Source: a virus. From it: a stretch of 25,301 nucleotides of DNA. The stretch is taken from the IMG/VR virus record IMGVR_UViG_3300020056_000149, positions 1 to 25,301 of that record, one strand, 5' to 3'. The translations under genes were made by a program, and so were the position numbers. Shown here one piece after another: positions 17,401-22,484 of this stretch. The first letter of the stretch is position 1, and the number at the start of each line of letters is the position of its first letter. Below the pieces are notes generated by a model. That model saw only the letters and a list, made by a program, of their open reading frames with translations, ran no database searches and had not been told where the DNA came from.

Positions 17401-17764
17401 ACCATCCGTAGAGTCTGGCAAGACATACGTTCTTCTTGTTGCAGACAACAGAGTGGTTGAGGCTCTTACAGTAAAAGATTTCCTAGAAAATGAGTCGCCA
17501 CTAAAGAGGTTCCTAAACTATCGTGACATTCCATTTAATGAGGACCAGCATTTTGTGGTATCATTTAAGCCTCGCGTAACTAAGGCAGGTAAGAAAATGG
17601 CATCAATGGTTGTTGCTAACAGCGACAAGCAGATGTTCTCTGTCGTTGTGTTCCCCACAAAGTTCGCTATGGCATACACCAGAATCAGGCCTGGTGAAGT
17701 TGCAGAGTTAAGTTTTTCACAAACGAAAGAAGGAGATATGACATTTCAGGAGGTAGTAGTTTAA
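14498..17764 (+). CDS. dnaE: DNA polymerase III alpha subunit, DnaE type
   Basis: A 1088-residue family C polymerase, slightly shorter than E. coli DnaE (1160). The N-terminal PHP domain has HVHTHFSPMDG (H6, H8, H10, D15), ITDHG (D39, H40) and TPDCHHS, so its metal ligands look intact. The polymerase core has PGRGSAAGS near 376-384, the catalytic pair D419/D421 in PDIDSD (equivalent to E. coli D401/D403) and a third Asp, D566, in LIKIDALGLKTL. GTGMHAAGVV, LYQEQVMQ and GYSFNKSHAVAYS are further family motifs. The last 150 residues contain an OB-like segment (VYVMIGLIRSIKRG). No epsilon-like exonuclease is inserted and none is seen nearby; intact PHP domains act as proofreaders in some actinobacterial DnaE proteins, so the same may hold here. 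GAAAGGA precedes the start. Confidence 0.95.
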   Translation: MYAPLHVHTHFSPMDGVATPLEYIERAASLGMPAVAITDHGTLSGHREFYRVAKEHSVKPILGMEGYITSDISDKRDKSERTTPLDMIYNHIVILAKNDEGLENLSRLNEIAWNDGFYKKPRIDFNLLEQYKDGLVITSACMSGLINKAIEENEFAVAKKHLKWFGDRFGDDFYVEVMPHNQPGINEELVSLADAGGYKIVVTPDCHHSTLDQKVIQEMMLILNTHAKLEKGVTYSKSTEKEDMMERLDYLYGHDRMMSFNKFDIHLLSPDEMIESMNGNGGFREDMFANSLEIADKIEDYTISRNLNLLPAEYRNPDKEIRDQAEKFLKDKGLDTPEYMDRLNEELNVIKDKDFASYFIVVRNMLNWAKKQGIMIGPGRGSAAGSLVCYALEITDIDPLEHGLLFFRFINPDRNDFPDIDSDIQDSRREEVKDYLEKQYRHVASIATFLKFKDKGVVRDVSRVLNVPLPDVNKALKSIDTFEEYQMSRQLAWFRDKYPEVELYADELRGRIRGTGMHAAGVVTSKVPLATVAPMETRASTGSDTRLPVVAVDMEEAADIGLIKIDALGLKTLTVINDCLATIKKRQKIDVNLSEIPMNDPLVYGSLSNGHTKGVFQCEAAPYTNLLVRMGVNNFNELVASNALVRPGAMNTIGKDYIARKKGKQDIVYSSPLMKDFTEETYGCILYQEQVMQACVTLGGMTMVEADKVRKIIGKKKDAKEFDQFRDQFVNNAGQIIGGPTAEKMWNDFEAHSGYSFNKSHAVAYSKLSYWTAWLKYYYPVEFMYCVLKNEKDKDARTEYLIEAKRMGIKMRLPHINDSGTDFQIEGNAIRFGLSSIKFISDKIANRYIEARPFKSYKEVEEFTFTKGNGVNSRALASLDAIGAVAFKDNPADPKKIKDNLYEYLNLPEFKEDVPPYIRAAATNAEDYEEKGVYVMIGLIRSIKRGKGWSRVELLDSTGTAGIFDTEEPSVESGKTYVLLVADNRVVEALTVKDFLENESPLKRFLNYRDIPFNEDQHFVVSFKPRVTKAGKKMASMVVANSDKQMFSVVVFPTKFAMAYTRIRPGEVAELSFSQTKEGDMTFQEVVV

Positions 17765-18114
17765 TGAAGAGACTGGCAGACATTGACGACCTAGCACATA
17801 CGCTTCACGCTAATGCTAAGGCCAAGGGCTTTTATGAGCCTTACGAAAACATGGATGAGGCAGATCATGTTGTATTTTATTTAAAGCAACTTGCTATGGT
17901 TCATAGCGAGGTCACAGAGGTACTAGAGGCAATCCGCAAAGACAAGGGAAGCGATCTAGTTGTAGAAGAACTAGCAGATATTCTTATCCGTGTTCTTGAC
18001 TTCTGGGCATTCTTAAACGAGACTGGTTATACGAAGACCAAGTTGTCCGATGCTCTCAATAATAAAATAGAAATTAATAGAGGACGCGACCATATGCATG
18101 GGACTCTGGCATGA
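17764..18114 (+). CDS. MazG-like nucleoside triphosphate pyrophosphohydrolase
   Basis: A 116-residue all-alpha protein of the MazG/dUTPase-like superfamily. The paired acidic motifs are EVTEVLEAI (E49, E52, E55) and EELADILIRVLD (E68, E69, D72), which bind Mg in this fold, and NKIEINRGRDHMHG near residues 100-113 matches the usual C-terminal Lys/Arg motif. Such enzymes cleave NTPs or dNTPs to the monophosphate and pyrophosphate; phages use them to clean or shift nucleotide pools, and some are thought to lower host alarmone signals. The gene starts at a TAATG junction with the polymerase gene and ends in an ATGA overlap with the RecA gene, so all three are probably co-expressed. Substrate cannot be read from sequence. 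Confidence 0.8.
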   Translation: MKRLADIDDLAHTLHANAKAKGFYEPYENMDEADHVVFYLKQLAMVHSEVTEVLEAIRKDKGSDLVVEELADILIRVLDFWAFLNETGYTKTKLSDALNNKIEINRGRDHMHGTLA

Positions 18115-19115
18115 CAGTACAAGAAGTACTATCCCAACTAAACCCTAATCTACGCAAGGCTATCTCTATGGGTTCAGAAGTTGCTCCTATTGAGTATGCC
18201 AAGACCCCCTCAGAAGCCCTTAATTCGTCCCTAGGAGGCGGTTTCCCATATGGTAGGCAGGTATTGATATGGGGAAATAAAAGTTCCGCTAAGTCCTCCC
18301 TGTGCCTTCAAACGATTGGTCTCGCTCAGGAAGAGGGCAAGGTGTGTGCGTGGATCGACGCAGAAATGTCCTACTCAAAGGAATGGGCAGAGAGCCTGGG
18401 CGTAGACACAGACAACCTAATTGTTTCTCAGGCTCGCACAATCAACGACATGGTTGACGTTGGCACAGATCTTATGGCAGCAGGCGTGGATATCATTGTG
18501 ATTGACTCCATCTCTGCATTGCTTCCAGCCGTCTACTTTGAGAAGGGTGGAGATGAACTAAAGCAACTAGAGAACACAAAGCAGATTGGTGCAGAGTCAA
18601 GAGACTTCTCTAACGCATGGAAGATGCTGAACTACGCTAACAACAGAACCAAGCCTACGCTTCTGCTAATTATCTCTCAGGCTCGCAACGCTATCTCAGC
18701 GATGTACACACAACCTGCGCCACAGGGCGGTAACGCTACAAAGTTCTACTCTTCAACCATCCTAAAGGTGTTTAGTTCTGAGTCAGACAATCAGGCTATC
18801 AAGGGCAAGAAGTATGTTGGAGACAAGATCATTGAGACTAAGGTAGGAAGAAAGGTGCGTTGGGATTTGCAGTTTAGCAAGACAAGCCCAGCATTCCAGA
18901 GTGGTGAGTACGACTTCTACTTTGATGGTGACCACATTGGCATTGACTCCATCGCAGACCTAGTTGACACAGCAGAGATGCAAGGAATCATTGAGCGATC
19001 TGGCGCGTGGTATACGCTAAAGGATGATCGTCATCAAGGCAGAGATAATTTAGTGGCAGCAGTCAGGGAAGATCTTGACTTGCAGGACTATCTGAGGGAG
19101 GCCCTAAATGGGTAA
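18111..19115 (+). CDS. RecA-like recombinase
   Basis: A 334-residue RecA/UvsX-like strand-exchange ATPase for recombination and repair of phage DNA. The Walker A loop is G55-NKSSA-K61-S62-S63, with Ala in place of the usual Gly before Lys. E85 in IDAE corresponds to the catalytic Glu region, and Walker B is DIIVIDSIS with D132. The segment LLLIISQARNAISAMY near residues 183-199, followed by a Gly-rich part, fits the L2 DNA-binding region. The C-terminal 100 residues are not closely bacterial RecA-like. The neighbours, a PD-(D/E)XK resolvase-like gene, an iron-sulphur nuclease and a RuvC-like gene, form a recombination cluster. It begins at an ATGA overlap and ends in an 8-base overlap with a small zinc protein. 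Confidence 0.88.
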   Translation: MTVQEVLSQLNPNLRKAISMGSEVAPIEYAKTPSEALNSSLGGGFPYGRQVLIWGNKSSAKSSLCLQTIGLAQEEGKVCAWIDAEMSYSKEWAESLGVDTDNLIVSQARTINDMVDVGTDLMAAGVDIIVIDSISALLPAVYFEKGGDELKQLENTKQIGAESRDFSNAWKMLNYANNRTKPTLLLIISQARNAISAMYTQPAPQGGNATKFYSSTILKVFSSESDNQAIKGKKYVGDKIIETKVGRKVRWDLQFSKTSPAFQSGEYDFYFDGDHIGIDSIADLVDTAEMQGIIERSGAWYTLKDDRHQGRDNLVAAVREDLDLQDYLREALNG

Positions 19116-19272
19116 AAAGCCCCAGTTCAGCACTTACGAAGGAACGTTCAAATGTTCTGAATGCGAGGCTGAAGTTTCGTCTGCACGCTTTTACTATTCC
19201 AGTTATGACTTTACCTGGCGATGTGAATGTGGTCATATCTCTATTGTAAACCTTTATGTGAGAGGATACTAA
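19108..19272 (+). CDS. Zinc-ribbon protein (54 aa)
   Basis: A 54-residue frame starting at the ATG in the 8-base ATGGGTAA overlap with the recombinase and ending in a TAATG junction with the next gene. CSEC (C15, C18) and CECG (C38, C40) plus H42 form a possible metal site: the second pair is C-x-C rather than the usual C-x2-C. AGGGAGG about ten bases upstream serves as ribosome site. It probably binds nucleic acid or a protein partner. The exact overlaps on both sides argue strongly for a real gene. Confidence 0.7.
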   Translation: MGKKPQFSTYEGTFKCSECEAEVSSARFYYSSYDFTWRCECGHISIVNLYVRGY

Positions 19273-19574
19273 TGTCAGAGGCCAGCGAGGCAAAGCGTAT
19301 GGGTGCAAGGCTACACAAAAACTCAGGCAGAGGAACCAAGAAGGGCGATGCGTCATGGGAAGACTATGTTGTAGACTACAAAGAATTCTCAAAGAGTTTT
19401 AGTCTAAGCAAAGATGTTTGGGCCAAGGTAGTCACAGATGCACTAAAGGCAGACAAGTCTAAGTCGCCACTTATTGTTTTAGTTCTTGGCGAGGGGGCTA
19501 ATAAAGTTAGGTTGGCTATCCATGAACTTGCCGACCTTGAGATGCTTGTAGAAGAAAGAAACGATGGTGTATAA
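19272..19574 (+). CDS. PD-(D/E)XK nuclease, Holliday-junction-resolvase-like
   Basis: A 100-residue protein. The frame is open to 19227, but AGAGGA at 19261-19266 and the TAATG junction indicate start 19272. E6 with basic residues (AKRMGARLHKNSGRGTKKGD), then D26, and a VVDYKE motif (D35, K37) form the E...GD...DxK pattern of PD-(D/E)XK nucleases related to small archaeal-type Holliday junction resolvases. A helix and strand (SPLIVLVLG) follow, as in that fold. It would cut branched DNA made by the RecA-like protein encoded just upstream. The alternative is a restriction-like nuclease with another substrate. Assigned from motif order and context, not from close similarity. Confidence 0.65.
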   Translation: MSEASEAKRMGARLHKNSGRGTKKGDASWEDYVVDYKEFSKSFSLSKDVWAKVVTDALKADKSKSPLIVLVLGEGANKVRLAIHELADLEMLVEERNDGV

Positions 19575-19575
19575 T
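19546..19575 (+). promoter_or_regulatory. Possible promoter for the 109-aa gene
   Basis: TTGTAG at 19546-19551 and TATAAT at 19570-19575 have an 18-base spacing. The predicted start near 19582 leaves a leader of about 20 bases, holding AGAAAGG before ATG 19602. It overlaps the 3' end of the resolvase-like gene. Confidence 0.55.
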
Positions 19576-19601
19576 GTTACGAATAAGAGAAAGGCAAAAC
19601 A

Positions 19602-19931
19602 ATGAGCGCAAGCACGATTGATCTAATCAATGAAGTGTATGAGTTTACAGAGATCTCTGACATTATGGATGACCCAGAGATCACTAAGACTCTTGAGGTA
19701 ATCGTCAAGTTGATTGCCAACCCTGACGTACCACCACAGAAAGCGGTGAGTCTAGTGGTACAGTTGGAGGCATACGCGGCTAAGTTCAAGATGCTTGCAA
19801 GTTATTATACAAATGTTAAAAAGGATCAAAGAGAGAAGAAAAACCTATACTACTCTGCCAACGATGCTGTACAGCGTCTTGTGGACTCACTCAAGTATAG
19901 TGCCAAATTAGGGAGTAGTTATCATGGCTAA
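19602..19931 (+). CDS. Helical protein of unknown function (109 aa)
   Basis: A 109-residue, largely helical protein (MSASTIDLINEVYEFTEISD, later KAVSLVVQLEAYAAKFKMLA and a charged YYTNVKKDQREKKNLYY segment). No metal site, membrane span or catalytic motif is visible. GAGAAAGG precedes the start and its last 8 bases (ATGGCTAA) hold the start of the iron-sulphur nuclease gene, so it may be a partner or regulator of that nuclease. The family is not recognised. Confidence 0.65.
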   Translation: MSASTIDLINEVYEFTEISDIMDDPEITKTLEVIVKLIANPDVPPQKAVSLVVQLEAYAAKFKMLASYYTNVKKDQREKKNLYYSANDAVQRLVDSLKYSAKLGSSYHG

Positions 19932-20685
19932 AAATTTATTGCAACAAGTTCTAAATGTTCCAGATCAGTCATTGAACTTGAAGAAGTTTATGTCTGATAT
20001 TGATCGCGGCTACACCGCTGACAGAGAGACTAAGTTTCTAACAAAGAAGTCCTTTAGTCCTTCTAAGTTGGTGTATGGTGAGGGTGCATGTCCTCGCTAT
20101 TGGTATCTTGCATTTAGCGGCGCAGACTTTGAAGACAACGCTACTGCATATGATGCTGCCAACATGCGAAGCGGTATTGATGGTCACGAGCGTATCCAGA
20201 CTGCAATTGAGAACGCAGGCATTATGGTGGAGAAAGAGAAGCGCATTGTTTCAGAAGACCCACCCATCTTTGGATTCGCAGATGCTATTGTGCAGATTGA
20301 AGAAGAGCAGCCAGTAGTTGAAATCAAGACCATGCGAGATGAGTCATTCTCGTATCGCAAGAATGCTAAGCCACCTTCATACCATCTCATGCAGTTGGTT
20401 ATCTACATGAAGGTACTTGGCAAGCGTTTTGGCGTGTTGCTTTATGAGAACAAGAACTCTCATGAGTTGCACTCAATTACTGTTGAGGCACAGCCAGAGT
20501 ACGTTGAGTGGGTTGACTACGCATTCAATTGGATGAGGCAGGTGTATCGCTCATTCAAGGAAGGCATTCTTCCTCAGAAGGCATACCGATCAAACTCAAA
20601 GATCTGTAAGAACTGTGTTCTTGCTAAGACCTGTGCCGCAAGCCCTAAGGGTGATATCAAGATTGAGAGACTAAATTACCTATGA
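19924..20685 (+). CDS. Cas4/AddB-type PD-(D/E)XK exonuclease with iron-sulphur site
   Basis: A 253-residue nuclease of the RecB/Cas4 superfamily. The catalytic core is H88, D120 in GFADAI, E133 and K135 in VVEIKT, with Q157 in the YHLMQLVIYM helix. Four cysteines, C56 (GACPRYW) near the start and C228, C231, C237 (CKNCVLAKTC) near the end, form the 4Fe-4S clamp seen in Cas4 and AddB. Such enzymes resect or trim DNA ends. Here it sits between a RecA-like and a RuvC-like gene and would supply single-stranded tails for phage recombination. There is no CRISPR array or cas1 nearby, so a CRISPR role is unlikely. The start overlaps the preceding gene by 8 bases and the end overlaps the next by 4 (ATGA). 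Confidence 0.85.
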   Translation: MAKNLLQQVLNVPDQSLNLKKFMSDIDRGYTADRETKFLTKKSFSPSKLVYGEGACPRYWYLAFSGADFEDNATAYDAANMRSGIDGHERIQTAIENAGIMVEKEKRIVSEDPPIFGFADAIVQIEEEQPVVEIKTMRDESFSYRKNAKPPSYHLMQLVIYMKVLGKRFGVLLYENKNSHELHSITVEAQPEYVEWVDYAFNWMRQVYRSFKEGILPQKAYRSNSKICKNCVLAKTCAASPKGDIKIERLNYL

Positions 20686-20969
20686 TAAAGTTATGCGATT
20701 GGTGTGGTAAAGACTTTGAGCCTAACGTTTCCTATCAGATTTATTGCAGCAAAGAATGCCGTGAGGAATCTACTAAGGAAAAGGTTAGCGAAAGATACCT
20801 TGCTACTCGTGTAAAGAATAGAATAGGTAAAGATAGAAGATGTAAGGGGCAATGCGGAACATTGTTGTCCATCTATAACAACACAAACTATTGCGTCTCC
20901 TGTGCTGCTAAGCAAGATGCAGCAGATAAAGCATTGAGGCAAATGAAAGGGATGATTGACTTTGGCTAG
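20682..20969 (+). CDS. Double zinc-finger protein (95 aa)
   Basis: A 95-residue protein with two metal sites: CDWC (C5, C8) with CSKEC (C22, C26), then CKGQC (C54, C58) with CVSC (C71, C74). The first resembles the zinc-finger motif of small endonuclease-linked and treble-clef proteins (CDWCGKxFxP). A basic linker (RVKNRIGKDRR) joins them. It begins in an ATGA overlap with the nuclease gene and the RuvC-like gene starts within its last bases. It may bind DNA or join the recombination proteins; no catalytic residues are visible. Confidence 0.7.
   Translation: MIKLCDWCGKDFEPNVSYQIYCSKECREESTKEKVSERYLATRVKNRIGKDRRCKGQCGTLLSIYNNTNYCVSCAAKQDAADKALRQMKGMIDFG
20946..20951 (+). promoter_or_regulatory. 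Ribosome-binding site that decides a TTG start
   Basis: AAAGGG ends 4 bases before TTG 20956 and 10 bases before TTG 20962. The second spacing is the more usual, and 20962 also gives the 8-base overlap (TTGGCTAG) repeated in this genome, so 20962 is preferred. Confidence 0.5.
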
Positions 20970-21549
20970 TAACACGGTCAGAACAACTAGTTCTCCGAAA
21001 AAGTTTATGACTGTTGACGCAAGCCTTAACAGTTTTGCCTTCTCATTGTTTGAAGACAGGGAGTTGTCAAAGTTTGGTAAGATGAAGTTTGAGGGCAACA
21101 ATATTTATGAAAAGACAATAGATGCAGGGAAGAAGGTAAACGCTTTAATGCAGACAAGCAATCCAGGTGTCATGGTTATTGAGCGTCCCATCTTTGTTAA
21201 GAGTCCTGCTGTCGCCTCTGGGCTATCAATGAGTCAGGGTGCTATTGTTTCCGCTGCTGCGTTGGCGGGTATTGATAAAATCTTTTCAGTACCGCCACTT
21301 ACATGGCAATCATACATTGGAACCAAGTTGCTAACAGCCGCAGAGAAAAAGAAGATTAGAACTGATAATCCAAAGAGGACAACCTCGTGGTACAAGAAGG
21401 CAGAAAGAGATGCTAGAAAGCAAAAGACTATCAGGACTGTTTGCAAAAAGTTTGACGTTGACATTGGCGACAATGACATTGCCGATTCAATGGGCATAGG
21501 AATTTACTGCATTGATAATTGGGCTAGGGTAGAGTATAATGACCAGTAA
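20962..21549 (+). CDS. RuvC-like Holliday junction resolvase
   Basis: A protein of 195 residues if started at TTG 20962 (197 from TTG 20956). It has the RNase H-like RuvC arrangement: D19 in TVDASLN on the first strand, E74 in VMVIERPIF, and D172/D175 in DNDIADSMGIG at the end. This fold resolves four-way DNA junctions, and phage versions also help clear branches before packaging. A positively charged helical region around residues 125-165 (KKKIR, KKAERDARKQK) may hold DNA. It is the second resolvase-like gene in the window and uses a different fold from the one at 19272. No ATG start exists at the expected place. The small helix-turn-helix gene starts within its last 11 bases. Confidence 0.82.
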   Translation: MASNTVRTTSSPKKFMTVDASLNSFAFSLFEDRELSKFGKMKFEGNNIYEKTIDAGKKVNALMQTSNPGVMVIERPIFVKSPAVASGLSMSQGAIVSAAALAGIDKIFSVPPLTWQSYIGTKLLTAAEKKKIRTDNPKRTTSWYKKAERDARKQKTIRTVCKKFDVDIGDNDIADSMGIGIYCIDNWARVEYNDQ

Positions 21550-21685
21550 ACTACATCACTCTGCTGCCTACCTAAAGAAGCGATACGTCATGGAGAAGAA
21601 GTCCGTTGATGATATTGCTAAGGAGTGCGGAGTAAGCATTCAAATTATATACAGACAACTTAAGAAATTTGGACTAAGGAGATAA
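21539..21685 (+). CDS. Very small helix-turn-helix protein (48 aa)
   Basis: A 48-residue frame, ATG 21539 to TAA 21683-21685. It is nearly all one helix-turn-helix: SVDDIAKECGVSIQIIYRQL with a C-terminal KKFGLRR. The pattern A-x3-C-G-V-S-x2-I-Y-x2-L is the classic DNA-recognition unit. It overlaps the RuvC-like gene by 11 bases and ends 2 bases before the next gene, with AAGGAGA for the next gene at its own end. The basic N-terminus (KLHHSAAYLKKRY) may also bind DNA. It could be a mini-regulator. The start codon is weakly supported (only AGGG upstream); ATG 21590 is a shorter alternative. Confidence 0.65.
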   Translation: MTSKLHHSAAYLKKRYVMEKKSVDDIAKECGVSIQIIYRQLKKFGLRR

Positions 21686-21687
21686 TA

Positions 21688-22080
21688 ATGGAAGAAGACA
21701 ACGTAGTAGAATTTCCAGTTGAAGAAGAGCATAGCAAGACAGACATTGATGACATTTGGAATGATTGGGAAAAGGATTGGGATGCATTCGACTCAGACAT
21801 GGTTGATTGGGACATGCTGATCCACCGCGCACCCAGCGGTCATGAAATTGATAAGGCTTGTGATGAGATCAAACTACTTCTTCTTGACAAGAACATTGCT
21901 TACGGCAACTCAGCACTAGAGCCAATCTCTATCTTTGCCAAGGCAGGGTCACAAGAGGGAATCGCTAATCGTATTGACGATAAGTTAAATAGGATTAAGA
22001 ATGACCAGGCCTATGTCGGTGACAATGATCTTGATGACTTGATCGGATACCTGATCCTATACAGAATTTCAAAGTCTTGA
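21688..22080 (+). CDS. Nmad1/DUF1599-like protein with acidic N-terminus
   Basis: A 130-residue protein. Residues about 53-128 form an all-alpha domain: ACDEIKLLLLDKNIAYGNSA, then IANRIDDKLNRIKN, and DNDLDDLIGYLILYRI. The order (K-N-x-A-Y-G-N-S, R-x-x-D-K-L-x-R, then an acidic D-L-x-x-L-x-G-Y helix) resembles the DUF1599 or nucleotide-modification-associated domain 1 family, a relative of MazG-like folds. Some members are linked to modified-base pathways, but no modifying enzyme is visible in this window. Residues 2-44 are very acidic and Trp-rich (DDIWNDWEKDWDAFDSDMVD). AAGGAGA precedes the start. Family assignment is from memory of the motif and is moderate. Confidence 0.65.
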   Translation: MEEDNVVEFPVEEEHSKTDIDDIWNDWEKDWDAFDSDMVDWDMLIHRAPSGHEIDKACDEIKLLLLDKNIAYGNSALEPISIFAKAGSQEGIANRIDDKLNRIKNDQAYVGDNDLDDLIGYLILYRISKS

Positions 22081-22105
22081 CAATAGATTTAGACCCTGGT
22101 ATAAT
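22077..22105 (+). promoter_or_regulatory. Full-consensus sigma70 promoter
   Basis: TTGACA (22077-22082) and TATAAT (22100-22105) are exact consensus boxes with a 17-base spacer, and TG at 22097-22098 adds an extended -10. It overlaps the stop of the preceding gene. Start is expected near 22112, giving a leader of about 35 bases before ATG 22147 with AGAAAGG as ribosome site. Confidence 0.88.
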
Positions 22106-22117
22106 ATTCTTGTAAGG

Positions 22118-22141
22118 ATGTTTGGGACTAAGAAAGGTTAA
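22118..22141 (+). other. Seven-codon open frame in the leader
   Basis: ATG 22118 to TAA 22139-22141 encodes MFGTKKG in the leader of the 95-aa gene. AAGG abuts the ATG and is too close to be a good ribosome site. It may be chance or a short leader peptide. Confidence 0.25.
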
Positions 22142-22146
22142 CTATC

Positions 22147-22434
22147 ATGGCACGCAGAAAGAAAGTTGTTAGTGACTTTGATCACCTATACCAACGTGTT
22201 CCCTACTACGATGTGGACGAGAAGCGTCGCATTGAGTCGGGTGAGATTGTTAAGGTAAAGGGCGTATGGGGAACTAAGTTTCGCTTCATGCAGCACACAA
22301 AACGCCTTGACAATGGCAATGAATGGATAGACCTCGTTGCACTTGAGAAGGGCGTAGGTTGCGGTCAGAGGTCTTTCTACCCAGAAAGAATCAAGCCGCT
22401 TCCCAAGAAGCGTCGCAAGAAAAAGGCAAAATAA
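22147..22434 (+). CDS. Basic protein of unknown function (95 aa)
   Basis: A 95-residue, strongly basic protein: MARRKK at the start and KPLPKKRRKKKAK at the end, with an intervening beta-like segment (IVKVKGVWGTKFRFMQHT, WIDLVAL). The middle could be a small SH3-like barrel; the basic ends suggest nucleic-acid or membrane-phosphate binding. It is driven by the strongest promoter in the window, so it is probably made in quantity. Family not recognised. Confidence 0.65.
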   Translation: MARRKKVVSDFDHLYQRVPYYDVDEKRRIESGEIVKVKGVWGTKFRFMQHTKRLDNGNEWIDLVALEKGVGCGQRSFYPERIKPLPKKRRKKKAK

Positions 22435-22444
22435 GACGAAATAA

Positions 22445-22453
22445 TGATATAAT
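22445..22453 (+). promoter_or_regulatory. Possible extended -10 promoter for the lipoprotein gene
   Basis: TGATATAAT (TG 22445-22446, TATAAT 22448-22453) follows the preceding stop by about ten bases. No -35 box is convincing. A start near 22460 gives a leader of about 25 bases. Confidence 0.5.
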
Positions 22454-22470
22454 TGATAAGTTGCCGCTAT

Positions 22471-22475
22471 GGAGG
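22471..22475 (+). promoter_or_regulatory. Ribosome-binding site of the lipoprotein gene
   Basis: GGAGG lies 9 bases before ATG 22485 and fixes that start, leaving a complete signal peptide with a correctly placed lipobox. Confidence 0.75.
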
Positions 22476-22484
22476 TAACAGAGT

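Noticed and set aside
19227-19271. Upstream ATG 19227 for the resolvase-like gene
   Set aside because: It lies inside the 54-residue zinc-ribbon gene and lacks a ribosome site; start 19272 has AGAGGA and a TAATG junction.
19924-20685. Cas4-like gene as part of a CRISPR-Cas locus
   Set aside because: No repeats, cas1 or other cas genes are present; context is phage recombination.
21535-21541. TATAATG at the start of the 48-residue gene as a leaderless promoter
   Set aside because: The ATG overlaps the -10 box itself, so transcription cannot start at it; the sequence is the end of the RuvC-like coding region.
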